Assembly: GCF_014645495.1 (NCBI RefSeq)
Contig: NZ_BMLV01000006.1
Span: forward strand, 131,298 to 195,297
Length of the DNA stretch: 64,000 bases
Direction of reading: 5' to 3'
DNA from: Cloacibacterium rupense
GTDB lineage: Bacteria > Bacteroidota > Bacteroidia > Flavobacteriales > Weeksellaceae
Of this stretch, positions 25,740-34,339 are shown one piece after another. The notes beneath the pieces were generated by a model that was not told the origin of the DNA, did no database searches, and saw nothing but the letters and a program-made list of their open reading frames with translations. Position 1 is the first letter of the stretch; every line of letters begins with the position of its first letter. The translations under genes and the position numbers were made by a program.

Positions 25740-26321
25740 ATGAAAGAACAAGAAATCTTAATAGAATTTGCCAAAAAACATTTCGAAATTTCCACAGAAG
25801 ACCAAGAAAAAATCAAAAAATATTTCAAGGTGAAAAATGTAGAAAAAAATGAAATATTACTAAACGCAGGCGAAGTTTGCAATCATATGTATTTTGTAGT
25901 TCAAGGGATTTTGAGAACTTTTCATCTCAATGGTAATGGAACCGAATTTACAAGACTCATCAGAAAAGAAAATCAGTTTTGTACGGTTCTGTTAAGCTTT
26001 TTAGAGAAAAAATCCTCTGTAGCAACTATACAAGCTTTAGAAAAAGGGGTGCTTTTGGCGATAAGTTCAGATGATTTCCGAACGCTAACCAAAGAATCTG
26101 AAGTTGCCCTAAAAATATACACCAAAACTTTAGAGGATTTTGAAAACTTTCATTTAAAAAGATTAGAATTTCTAACATCTTACTCTCCGAAAGAAAAAAC
26201 AGAAATATTTTTGAAGGAATACCAAGAATTAGAACCTAGACTAACAGATAAGGTAATCGCTTCTTATTTACAAATTACTCCAGAAACCTACTGCCGTTGT
26301 AAAAAAAGTCTAGAATGCTAA
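25740..26321 (+). CDS. Crp/Fnr-family transcription regulator
   Basis: A 193-residue regulator with a cyclic-nucleotide-binding-like N-terminal barrel (ILLNAGEVCNHMYFVVQGILR and surrounding) and a C-terminal winged helix (LTDKVIASYLQITPETYCRCKKSL). The recognition helix keeps the ExxxR pattern (E..CR) of family members that read TGA half-sites. ATGs at 25722 and 25725 would extend the start; 25740 is preferred because the earlier ones sit on or before a weak -7-like stretch. It follows the CoA hydrolase on the same strand but is separated by a terminator. Ligand and targets are unknown; the FNR-like sites in this window are possible ones. Confidence 0.9.
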   Translation: MKEQEILIEFAKKHFEISTEDQEKIKKYFKVKNVEKNEILLNAGEVCNHMYFVVQGILRTFHLNGNGTEFTRLIRKENQFCTVLLSFLEKKSSVATIQALEKGVLLAISSDDFRTLTKESEVALKIYTKTLEDFENFHLKRLEFLTSYSPKEKTEIFLKEYQELEPRLTDKVIASYLQITPETYCRCKKSLEC

Positions 26322-26380
26322 GATTTTCATTCTTTGATGCATATTTTTTTGTAATTTGGCTCAGGTAAAATGTAGGTAAA

Positions 26381-26839
26381 ATGAAAAAGATAATCGCATT
26401 AGCCATTTTGCTATTTTGTATTATAGATGCTCATGCGCAGCGTCTAGACAAAATCGTAGAAAGGCTAGATAAAATAGAAAAAAACAGAAAAATTGATAAA
26501 TCATTACTCACAATAGACCTTACAGGCAAAAAATTTGCGCTCATTAAAAACGTGAATAAAGTGGTTTACAAAAACATCTTAGATTTCTCTAATGACAACA
26601 AAATCACCCTAATAGAACTTACAGATGATAAATTAACAGATGCTAAAACCTCTAAAATCTATACTGGCGACGTCATCAAAAAAGAATATTATGTCTCTGT
26701 AAGAGCTGACAAATTAGAAGGTAAAAGCATAGATTTACCATACACTTTTAATTTTGTTTTACAAAAAAGAGACGGCAATCTCTGCTTAGTCAACATTAGT
26801 AATAACGAAATCTGGCTAGATACAACTCTCTCTAAATAA
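26381..26839 (+). CDS. secreted protein of unknown function
   Basis: A 152-residue protein with a signal peptide (ends near DAHAQ). The mature part begins with a short amphipathic repeat (RLDKIVERLDKIEKNRKID), then beta-rich sequence ending in NEIWLDTTLSK. No family recognised. It is followed after 33 bp by a lipoprotein gene on the same strand, possibly one transcript. Confidence 0.7.
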   Translation: MKKIIALAILLFCIIDAHAQRLDKIVERLDKIEKNRKIDKSLLTIDLTGKKFALIKNVNKVVYKNILDFSNDNKITLIELTDDKLTDAKTSKIYTGDVIKKEYYVSVRADKLEGKSIDLPYTFNFVLQKRDGNLCLVNISNNEIWLDTTLSK

Positions 26840-26872
26840 CAATTAAGATTCATCTATTTTCAATCAAATTAA

Positions 26873-27475
26873 ATGAAGAATTTTCTATTGATTTTGCTTA
26901 CAGCAGCTTTAATGCAAAGCTGTTTTGTCAATGCAAAAAGGGATTATAATGGATACAGCAAAAGTTTAGTTTTTAATAAAACAGAAAAATGGCTTATCAA
27001 CAATATTTATACTGATCTTAATTCTAATGACAGAGAAGCATTAGGTGATGAAACTCTAAGTGTGTTCAAAAAATTGAGTAACGAAAATGCCTATACTCTT
27101 TCAAAAGCAAAATCAGAAAATTTAATTAATAATAAAATCCCTTTTAGTCCTGAATCTGAAGACATTCAACAACTTAAAAACGCTACTGATTTTAATTTTT
27201 TGGTAAATATCTACACCAAAAAAGTTAGAGACAATTTAGCGCCTTTAGAAACTACAGAACAAATAGAATATGCAAGTAATGAAGCTTTTGCAATCATAGA
27301 AATCTACGACATAAAAAAAGAGAAGAGAATTTACTATCAAAAAGTGTACTCTTCACAAACAAGAGATAAACAAACAAAAGGTCCTAGCTTTCATTATTCT
27401 TCTGAAAGTCTATCTAAAAAAAATCTAAGAAAAATACTGAAAGACATTAAGAAAAATGCCATTATAAAAAGTTAG
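26873..27475 (+). CDS. lipoprotein of unknown function
   Basis: A 200-residue lipoprotein (signal ending MQSC, Cys near 17). The mature region is mixed helix and strand with many charged residues and no recognised domain. Its stop codon is 8 bp from that of the convergent hydrolase gene. Confidence 0.7.
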   Translation: MKNFLLILLTAALMQSCFVNAKRDYNGYSKSLVFNKTEKWLINNIYTDLNSNDREALGDETLSVFKKLSNENAYTLSKAKSENLINNKIPFSPESEDIQQLKNATDFNFLVNIYTKKVRDNLAPLETTEQIEYASNEAFAIIEIYDIKKEKRIYYQKVYSSQTRDKQTKGPSFHYSSESLSKKNLRKILKDIKKNAIIKS

Positions 27476-27482
27476 TTTAAAT

Positions 27483-28316
27483 CTAATTCTTTATAAAATT
27501 AATAGACTCATTCACTACAATTTCTAAAAATTCTGGTAATTTATTCTCTGCCCAAGGTTCTTTAGCTCCAAAGGTATGATTAGCTCCTTCAATTAGTTTT
27601 ATGGTAGAATTTTTTGCCCAAGAATGGAGGTTTTCTGCGGAGAAATAATGTACCGCTTCATCTAATTTTCCGTGGATGATTAGACTTCGTCCAGAAAAAT
27701 TCTTGATAGAGTTTTCAACATTAAAACGACTTTTGTTTTTCTCAAAATCTTCAAAAAACTGAAAATAATGTGGCATTAATTGTCGGGTTCTGGCATTATT
27801 ACTGAAATAAACGCCTTCTCTTTTCCAATTGATGAAATCTTCACCTTTCGGGAGACGATCAAGAGAATCTACACTTGCTAAAGTGATCAAATTTTTAATT
27901 TTGATATTTTCATTAGCTTTAATAATGGCAATTCCACCACCTCTAGAATGACCTATTAATGTGACATTTTCTATATCTACTCTATTATCTTGAGAAAAAT
28001 AATTAAGCACAAATTCTAAATCACTAAGTTCCTTAGAATAATTATTTTCACCGAAACTTTCTAAATCTGCAAAATCCGAGGGTTTTTCTAAAGTAGTTCC
28101 GTTGTGAGAAAAATTAAATTTCACAAAGAAAAATCCATTTTCTGCAAATTTTTGTGCCATCAAATTCCACGCTCCCCAATCTTTATAGCCTTTATAACCG
28201 TGACAAAAAATCACCAAAGGTAATTTCTCCCTATTCTCAGGAATAAAAGTATCAGCTAGAAACGCTTTGGTTTTAGGATTTTCTAAAATAATATTTTTTT
28301 GAATGGTAAATTTCAT
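27483..28316 (-). CDS. alpha/beta-fold hydrolase
   Basis: A 277-residue serine hydrolase. The nucleophile elbow is GHSRGGG, the oxyanion-type segment VIFCHGYKGYKDWGAW is near the N-terminus, and the acid and His are in HGKLDEAVHYFS and EGANHTFGA. No signal peptide. The substrate (ester or peptide-like) is unknown. Modular element copy A lies between it and the upstream M13 peptidase. Confidence 0.9.
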   Translation of the reverse strand: MKFTIQKNIILENPKTKAFLADTFIPENREKLPLVIFCHGYKGYKDWGAWNLMAQKFAENGFFFVKFNFSHNGTTLEKPSDFADLESFGENNYSKELSDLEFVLNYFSQDNRVDIENVTLIGHSRGGGIAIIKANENIKIKNLITLASVDSLDRLPKGEDFINWKREGVYFSNNARTRQLMPHYFQFFEDFEKNKSRFNVENSIKNFSGRSLIIHGKLDEAVHYFSAENLHSWAKNSTIKLIEGANHTFGAKEPWAENKLPEFLEIVVNESINFIKN

Positions 28317-28404
28317 TGGTTGATAATGATTTTTTCACAATTAGTAGTTTTAATCAATAGGTATGTAGTTTATGAGATTTGTTACAAACAATTGAGAAAC
28401 AAAA

Positions 28405-28426
28405 ACCACCGAAAATTCGGTGGTTG
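28405..28426 (-). terminator. terminator downstream of M13 peptidase 1
   Basis: Arms AACCACCGAA and TTCGGTGGTT flank AA. The minus strand continues with a T-rich run, so transcription of the 28571-30607 gene would end here after passing through modular element copy A. Confidence 0.8.
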
Positions 28427-28431
28427 TCTTC

Positions 28432-28537
28432 TAGCCCTGATGGAGCGGTATGTTTGAGCTCTCCCGAAAAAGCATTGGCTTTTGCAAGGATTTTCGGGAA
28501 GCGAGTAGCGACAGCAGGAAATAGCTCCTAAAAAAAT
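28432..28537. repeat. modular element, copy A
   Basis: The left arm starts TAGCCCTGATGGAGCGG and continues with TATGTTTGAGCTC. The variable hairpin has arms TCCCGAAAA/TTTTCGGGA, and the right arm is AGCGAGTAGCGACAGCAGG followed by AGCTCCTAAAAAAA. The arms match copy B almost base for base while the hairpins differ. The copy lies in the 3' untranslated region of the downstream M13 gene. Confidence 0.85.
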
Positions 28538-28570
28538 CGCTACCATTTTAATTTCCTCTTTTTTGGGTTC

Positions 28571-30607
28571 TTACCAAATTTTGATTCTTTGTTCTGGTGT
28601 TTTGTAATGCTTGTCTCCTTCTTTTACTTTGAAAGCATCATACCATGTGTCTGTATTTTCTAGCGGACCAACAGCTCTGTACATTCCTGGAGAGTGAGAG
28701 TCTGTTTTCACCTGATTAATGAGGTATTTTTCGGTAGATTTGGTTCTCCAAACGGTAGCCCAACTCATAAAAAATCTTTGTTCTTGGGTGAAACCGTCTA
28801 TTTTTTTAGGAGTTCCTTTGTCTTTCAGATACATTTTAAGAGCATCAAAAGCGATGTTTACTCCACCTAAATCTGCGATATTTTCTCCCATGGTGAAAGT
28901 TCCATTAACGAAAGTTCCTTTTACAGGCTCATATTTACTGTATTGTTCGCCTAATCTTTTGGTAAGTGCTTCGAATTTTTCTCTGTCTTCTTTAGTCCAC
29001 CAATTGTTTAGGTTACCATCTCCATCGAATCTAGAACCACCATCATCAAAACCGTGAGAAATTTCGTGACCTATTACCGCACCAATTCCACCAAAATTAA
29101 CAGCCGGATCTGCTTTGAAATCAAAGAACGGAGGTTGAAGAATTGCCGCAGGGAAAACGATTTCGTTGTTAGACGAACTGTAATAAGCATTTACGGTTTG
29201 TGGGGTCATCCCCCATTTTGTTTTATCGACTTTTTTACCAATTTTTTCTAGATTTTTTTGGTAATTCCAAGCGGTGATATTCTGGGTGTTTTTATAATAA
29301 GTACCACCTTCTGCTGGTGACAGAAGTGTTAATTTAGAATAATCTTCCCACTGGTCTGGATAAGCAATTTTCACCTTGAACTTGCTTAATTTTTCTAGCG
29401 CTTTGGCTTTGGTATCTGCACTCATCCAAGAAAGATTGCTGATGTGCTGATGGTAAGCTTTTTTAAGATAATCTACCAAAGTTACCATTTCTGCCTTAGC
29501 TTCTGCCGGGAAATATTTTTCTACATATAATTTACCGAAAGCTTCTCCTAAAACTCGGTTTACCACTTCTAGCCCTCTTTTGTCCATAGAACGCTGTTCT
29601 AGAGTTCCTTGCAGGTATTTTCCGTAGAAATCAAATCTTAGATCATCTAATCTTTTGTCTAGAGAACCTGCATTGCCAGAAAGCATGTTGTATTTCATAT
29701 AATCTTTCAGCAATGGTAAGTTTTCTTGATTGATAAAACCATCTAAAGCCTGATAATATTTTAGGTCACCTAAAATTACTCTATCTGTATTTACGCCTAC
29801 TTTTTGTAAATATTCTGGTAGGTTTACATTTTTTACCAAACCCGAAAGTTCTACTACAGATTTTGGGTTGTATCTTTTATTAGCGTCTCTGCCTTCTTCG
29901 TTGGTTAATAAAGTTTTGGCAAATCTCTTTTCTAAATCTACAATTTTAGCAGCTGTTTCATCTGGATTTTGATAGCCTAAAATCGCTAAAACCTTAGATA
30001 CATATTTGGTGTATTCTGCAATGGTTTTGGTATTGGCTTCGTTCTCTTTTTGGTAGTAGTCTTTACCTATTCCTAAGCTAGGTCCACCTAAATAAATAGC
30101 ATTGTCATTAGATGATTTCAGGTCAGAACCAACTCTCCAAGCGTACAAAGGATTATCACCAGTTAAGGTAGCTTGGTTGATGTAATTCTGAAAATCTGCA
30201 AGATTTTTAATAGCGTCTATTTTTGCCAAATCACCTTTTATAGGCTCTATACCTTCTGCATTTCTTTTGTTCCAATCGATGTAAGTAGCATATAAATCCT
30301 GAATCTTTTGCCCTTCTGAACCTTTAGCATATTTCTCTGTCAAAATATTTTTAAGAATAGCCAAAGAGTTTTCGTCTGTTTTCTCACGAAGTTCATTGAA
30401 ACTTCCCCAAGAACCTTTATCCGCAGGAATAACTGCGGTTTTTACCCAGTTTCCGTTCACATAATTAAAGAAATCATCTTGCGGACGTACACTAGTATCC
30501 ATTAGATGAAGGTTAATTCCGTTTCCTTCTGCTTTTTTCTGTGCAGAATAAGAATTAAAAGACAGCACTGCTGCTGTAGTTAAAATTAAAAAAGGTATTT
30601 TCTTCAT
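28571..30607 (-). CDS. M13-family metallopeptidase, tandem copy 1
   Basis: A 678-residue secreted zinc endopeptidase of the neprilysin/PepO family. Signal peptide ends near NSYSAQ. The zinc-binding helix is VIGHEISHGFDD (HExxH), and the third ligand and Asp are in ENIADLGGVN. The C-terminus keeps RTKSTEKYLINQVKTD-like features and ends RIKIW. A near-full-length paralogue lies immediately upstream, with the same C-terminal RIKIW. The ATG at 30607 is chosen over a TTG two codons earlier. A -7 box is at 30631. Confidence 0.95.
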   Translation of the reverse strand: MKKIPFLILTTAAVLSFNSYSAQKKAEGNGINLHLMDTSVRPQDDFFNYVNGNWVKTAVIPADKGSWGSFNELREKTDENSLAILKNILTEKYAKGSEGQKIQDLYATYIDWNKRNAEGIEPIKGDLAKIDAIKNLADFQNYINQATLTGDNPLYAWRVGSDLKSSNDNAIYLGGPSLGIGKDYYQKENEANTKTIAEYTKYVSKVLAILGYQNPDETAAKIVDLEKRFAKTLLTNEEGRDANKRYNPKSVVELSGLVKNVNLPEYLQKVGVNTDRVILGDLKYYQALDGFINQENLPLLKDYMKYNMLSGNAGSLDKRLDDLRFDFYGKYLQGTLEQRSMDKRGLEVVNRVLGEAFGKLYVEKYFPAEAKAEMVTLVDYLKKAYHQHISNLSWMSADTKAKALEKLSKFKVKIAYPDQWEDYSKLTLLSPAEGGTYYKNTQNITAWNYQKNLEKIGKKVDKTKWGMTPQTVNAYYSSSNNEIVFPAAILQPPFFDFKADPAVNFGGIGAVIGHEISHGFDDGGSRFDGDGNLNNWWTKEDREKFEALTKRLGEQYSKYEPVKGTFVNGTFTMGENIADLGGVNIAFDALKMYLKDKGTPKKIDGFTQEQRFFMSWATVWRTKSTEKYLINQVKTDSHSPGMYRAVGPLENTDTWYDAFKVKEGDKHYKTPEQRIKIW

Positions 30608-30630
30608 AACCAAATAATTTTTTAGAATAT

Positions 30631-30638
30631 CAAATTTA
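30631..30638 (-). promoter_or_regulatory. -7 box TAAATTTG of M13 copy 1
   Basis: An exact TAnnTTTG match on the minus strand lies 23 bp upstream of the ATG at 30607, indicating the two M13 genes are transcribed separately. Confidence 0.5.
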
Positions 30639-30701
30639 AAAATACTAAGTATTATGTTAATGAGTAGAAAAAAATAATAGATTGTTTCAATAGATAAAAA
30701 A

Positions 30702-30725
30702 AACCACCGAAAAAAATCGGTGGTT
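30702..30725 (-). terminator. terminator downstream of M13 peptidase 2
   Basis: Arms AACCACCGA and TCGGTGGTT around AAAAAA, close kin of the hairpin after copy 1, with a T run on the minus strand. Confidence 0.8.
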
Positions 30726-30732
30726 GGTATTC

Positions 30733-30833
30733 TAGCCCTGATGGAGCGGTATGTTTGAGCTCTTTTTCTACGGAGGCTTCGCCGCCGCAGAAAAAAGCGA
30801 GTAGCGACAGCAGGATTAAGCTCCTAAAAAAAT
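30733..30833. repeat. modular element, copy B
   Basis: The left arm TAGCCCTGATGGAGCGG and the right arm AGCGAGTAGCGACAGCAGG are identical to those of copy A, and both end in AGCTCCTAAAAAAA. The variable hairpin instead has TTTTTCTACGG/CCGCAGAAAAA arms around a CTTCGCCG loop. It lies in the 3' untranslated region of the second M13 gene. Confidence 0.85.
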
Positions 30834-30847
30834 CGCTATCAATTTAA

Positions 30848-30900
30848 TTCCCCTCTTTCAGAGGGGTGGCTTTTTCCGAAGAAAAAAGACGGGGTGTTAC
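30848..30900. repeat. G-rich hairpin module (type 2), copy next to M13 stop codon
   Basis: TTCCCCTCTTTCAGAGGGG forms a hairpin, followed by TGGC, a copy-specific small hairpin (TTTTTC/GAAAAA) and GACGGGGTGTTA. The final TTA is the stop codon of the 30897-32918 gene read on the minus strand. A related module with a different hairpin lies at 37769-37826. Confidence 0.75.
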
Positions 30901-32918
30901 CAGATTTTAATTCTTTCTTCTGGTTTTTTGTACAATTTGTCTCCTTCTTTTACATCAAAAGCTTTGTACCAAGCTTCGGTATTTACCAATGGTCCGAATG
31001 CTCTGAAATATCCTGGAGAATGTGGGTCAACTTTTACTTGGCTTACGGCAGCTTTTTCGGTTTGTTTGGTTCTCCAAACGGTTGCCCAACTTAAGAAAAA
31101 TCTTTGATCTTGGGTAAATCCATTGATTACACCTGGGTTTCCTTTGTCTTTAAGGTACATTTGTAATGCATCATAAGCGATGTTTACCCCTCCTAAATCT
31201 GCAATATTTTCTCCGTTGGTAAAGGTTCCGTTTACGAAAGTTCCTTTTACTGGTTCGTATTTATCATATTGAGCGGCAAGAGATTTTGTAGCTTTTTCGA
31301 AGCTGGCTTTGTCTTCTGGAGTCCACCAATCGGTAAGGTTTCCGTCTGCATCAAACTGTGCACCAGAATCATCAAAACCGTGGGTGATTTCGTGACCTAT
31401 TACAGCACCAATTCCTCCGAAATTAACGGCTGCATCCGCATTTGGATTAAAGAATGGCGGTTGCAAAATAGCTGCAGGGAATACAATTTCGTTATTTAGT
31501 GGATTGTAATAAGCGTTTACAGTCTGTGGAGTCATTCCCCATTCTGCTTTATCTACAGGTTTTCCTATTTTTTCTACACTTTTTTGGTATTGCCAAGCCG
31601 TGATGTTTTGTAAATTTTTATAAAGCGTACCTCCATCTTTTTCTGAAAGAATAGTAAGTTTAGAATAGTCTTTCCATTGGTCTGGATAGGCTACTTTAAC
31701 GGTAAATTTATTTAATTTGTTCAGTGCTTTTTCTTTGGTGGTATTAGACATCCAAGCTAAATTATTAATATGTTGGGCAAAACTTTTCTTTAGATAATCT
31801 ATCAATTCTACCATTTGAGATTTAGCAGAAGCAGGGAAAAACTTCTCTACATACAATTTACCAAAAGCCTCACCTAAAGAACCATCAATCAATTCAAAAG
31901 CTCTTTTGTTTAGGGCTCTTTGTTCTTGTTGGCCTCTTAAATATTTACCGTAAAACTCGAATCTTTTTACATCTAGATCTTTGCTCAAATAGCTTGCGCT
32001 ACCAGAAAGCAAATGGAATTTCATGTAATCCTTAATCAAAGGAAGATTGGCCTGATTGATGAATTTATCTAGATTTTTGTAATAGTTTATTTCACCTACA
32101 ATTACTTTGTCATATTTTACCCCTAGTTTAGCCAAATAACCTACTAAATCTACATTTTTAGAAAGAGTTTTAAGTTCTGCAGCAGTTTTTGGATTGTAGA
32201 ATAAATTAGAATCTCTGCTCTGTTCATTGGTAAAATAGTTTTGAGCAATAGATTTTTCGAAATTCACAATATTTTTAGATACTGCATCAGCATTTTTATA
32301 ACCCAAAACTTGTAACATAGATGCTACATATTTGGTATATTCTGCTAATGTTTCTGTGTTTTTTTCGTTTACTTTTTGGTAATAATCTCTTCCTAAACCT
32401 AGACTGGCATCTCCTAGATAAATAGCATTCATTTTACTATTTTTCATATCTGCATCTACCCACCAACTGTAAAAAGGATTTTCTCCGTTGGGTGTAGCTT
32501 CAACTAAATATTTTTGTAAATCTGCTACTGTTTTTATGGCATCTATTTTAGCCAAATCTGCTTTAATTGGAGCAATGCCGTCAGCATTGCGTTTTTCCAT
32601 ATTCATATAAGTAGCATACAAATCTTGGATTTTTTTGCCTTCAGTTCCAGCCTCGAATTTTTCTTTTAAGAGTGAATTGAGAATGCTCATAGAATTGTTG
32701 TCTGTATCTTCGGCTAGTTTATTGAAACTTCCCCAAGTAGATTTATCAGACGGAATTTGTGCGGTTTTCATCCAACTTCCGTTTACGTAGTTATAGAAGT
32801 CATCTTGCGGACGAATACTGGTATCCATATACTGCAGCTCTAAGCCTTTGTCTTGAGCAAAAGAACTTGCCGAAAAGCCAATTAAAGCTACTACAGCAAT
32901 TTTGAAAATATTTTTCAT
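30897..32918 (-). CDS. M13-family metallopeptidase, tandem copy 2
   Basis: A 673-residue paralogue of the next gene downstream. Signal peptide ends near SSFAQ. The zinc-binding motif is VIGHEITHGFDD, followed by ENIADLGGVN as third-ligand region. The two proteins align along their whole length, with shared blocks such as RPQDDF.NYVNG near the N-terminus, so this is a tandem duplication. Retention of both active sites suggests that both are functional, perhaps with different peptide preferences. Confidence 0.95.
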   Translation of the reverse strand: MKNIFKIAVVALIGFSASSFAQDKGLELQYMDTSIRPQDDFYNYVNGSWMKTAQIPSDKSTWGSFNKLAEDTDNNSMSILNSLLKEKFEAGTEGKKIQDLYATYMNMEKRNADGIAPIKADLAKIDAIKTVADLQKYLVEATPNGENPFYSWWVDADMKNSKMNAIYLGDASLGLGRDYYQKVNEKNTETLAEYTKYVASMLQVLGYKNADAVSKNIVNFEKSIAQNYFTNEQSRDSNLFYNPKTAAELKTLSKNVDLVGYLAKLGVKYDKVIVGEINYYKNLDKFINQANLPLIKDYMKFHLLSGSASYLSKDLDVKRFEFYGKYLRGQQEQRALNKRAFELIDGSLGEAFGKLYVEKFFPASAKSQMVELIDYLKKSFAQHINNLAWMSNTTKEKALNKLNKFTVKVAYPDQWKDYSKLTILSEKDGGTLYKNLQNITAWQYQKSVEKIGKPVDKAEWGMTPQTVNAYYNPLNNEIVFPAAILQPPFFNPNADAAVNFGGIGAVIGHEITHGFDDSGAQFDADGNLTDWWTPEDKASFEKATKSLAAQYDKYEPVKGTFVNGTFTNGENIADLGGVNIAYDALQMYLKDKGNPGVINGFTQDQRFFLSWATVWRTKQTEKAAVSQVKVDPHSPGYFRAFGPLVNTEAWYKAFDVKEGDKLYKKPEERIKIW

Positions 32919-32966
32919 AAATAATTGAGTTTAATAACTTGTTTAGTCGGAGTTTATTAAAATTTG

Positions 32967-33551
32967 TTACGCTAACTGTTCTATTTTTGCATCAAGAATT
33001 CTTCCAAAAAACAATTGTGCCACTACTCCACCAATTAATGCCATCAACATATCAGTTTGTGTATCCCAAATATACCCTTGGGTTCCCAAAAAACTATCAC
33101 CAGCTTCGCCAGAAAATACAGAAACCCACCATTCTATCAATTCATACGTAGAGCTCACAAACATCACAAAACAAAGAACTAAAAAAAATAACCAACCTTT
33201 TCCATTGACTACATTTTTTCTAATCAAAATTTCTCTCACAATAAGAGCAGGAGAAAAACCTTGCATAAAATGCCCTACTTTATCATAATTATTTCGTTCT
33301 CCCCAATCTTCAAAAAACGGAACATCTGCATAAGTGTAATGTCCGCCAATAATCAAAACTAAAAAATGTAGAAAAATAACCACATAAACGAAATTGGTGA
33401 ATTCAAATTTTCTAAAAATGGCTAAAGCCAAAATAGCAACAAAAACAGGCAGCACTTCTAGCCACCACGTAAAAGGTTCTTTTGCACCAATGTAAGAAAC
33501 AATTAATGCTAAAAAAGTGAGAAACAAAAGGAGGAATTTTAAATTTTTCAT
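32967..33551 (-). CDS. DUF2238 (YjdF-like) inner-membrane protein
   Basis: A 194-residue polytopic membrane protein with about six hydrophobic helices. Motifs include YDKVGHFMQGFSPALIVREIL, a segment STYELIEWW, and DTQTDMLMALIGG, which match the conserved polar residues of DUF2238. Function unknown. The ATG at 33551 is chosen because the extension to 33584 overlaps the terminator-like hairpin. Confidence 0.85.
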   Translation of the reverse strand: MKNLKFLLLFLTFLALIVSYIGAKEPFTWWLEVLPVFVAILALAIFRKFEFTNFVYVVIFLHFLVLIIGGHYTYADVPFFEDWGERNNYDKVGHFMQGFSPALIVREILIRKNVVNGKGWLFFLVLCFVMFVSSTYELIEWWVSVFSGEAGDSFLGTQGYIWDTQTDMLMALIGGVVAQLFFGRILDAKIEQLA

Positions 33552-33576
33552 CTTGAGAAATTTCCTTAAAAATAAA

Positions 33577-33602
33577 AAAATCAAGACAAATGCCTTGATT
33601 TT
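33577..33602 (-). terminator. terminator after the GIN-domain gene
   Basis: Arms AAAATCAAG and CTTGATTTT around an 8-nt loop lie 13 bp after the GIN gene's stop codon (minus strand) and upstream of the DUF2238 ATG. Confidence 0.75.
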
Positions 33603-33614
33603 AAATGACTTAAT

Positions 33615-34277
33615 TTATCTAAAATAGATTTTACCGCCCAACATATTTTTGGTATTCCTATCTTTTGGTGAACCATAAACATTGATATTTCCGCCTGCTC
33701 TATTGGTAGCAGTTACGGTTTTAGAAGCATAAACCTCAGCATTTCCACCTGCATTGGTGGTTACAGAAGTTACTTCAGATTTTAGATTTCTACCGTTAAA
33801 ATTAGCACCAGAATTCACCAAGACATCTTGTGTTTTTGCAGTTCCAGAAATATTAATGATACCTCCAGAATTGGTTTTGGCATTCAGTACATCTGCTTCA
33901 ATTTTCAGATTTAAAATAGAACCTTCGTTAGAAGTAATATTTAAAATACCGCTCTCAATAGCGTCTTCTGAGGTAATTTTAGAACCTTGACTAGCTTGTA
34001 TATCGTTCAGTTTTTCATAAAATACAGTTACAGAAACTTTATCACCTTGCATAATCATCGTAGGAATCATTCTTATTTTCAGTTCACCATTTTTATTGAC
34101 AATTTCTACATCAGAATCATCTCCTTCAATTTCTACTCTATTTTCCGAAGATTTTACTAACTTCACATTAATTCTATCATACGCTTTTACAGAACTGAAA
34201 TCACCAAAATTTTTAGAAGTTTGAGAATAGACTACCTGAGATAAAACGACAAAGAAGCCAAAAATTATTTTTTTCAT
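33615..34277 (-). CDS. GIN-domain (DUF2807) secreted protein
   Basis: A 220-residue secreted protein (signal ends near VVYSQ) with the head GIN-domain pattern: FSSVKAYDRINVKLVKSS at the start, then a parallel beta-helix-like array of short repeats rich in Asn, Gly, Ser and Thr (TNSGGIINISG, TTNAGGNAEVYA). Such proteins are common in Bacteroidetes envelopes; a role in adhesion or envelope structure is suggested but not shown. Confidence 0.9.
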   Translation of the reverse strand: MKKIIFGFFVVLSQVVYSQTSKNFGDFSSVKAYDRINVKLVKSSENRVEIEGDDSDVEIVNKNGELKIRMIPTMIMQGDKVSVTVFYEKLNDIQASQGSKITSEDAIESGILNITSNEGSILNLKIEADVLNAKTNSGGIINISGTAKTQDVLVNSGANFNGRNLKSEVTSVTTNAGGNAEVYASKTVTATNRAGGNINVYGSPKDRNTKNMLGGKIYFR

Positions 34278-34339
34278 AATATACCTTTTATATCAAAACA
34301 ACTTTCAACTGGCTTTTATTACACTTAAAGTCAATTTTT

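Noticed and set aside
28432-30833. Two near-identical repeats about 2.3 kb apart as a possible CRISPR or att pair
   Set aside because: No short regular spacers, and the intervening DNA is a complete M13 gene that is itself duplicated; no integrase or cas gene is present.
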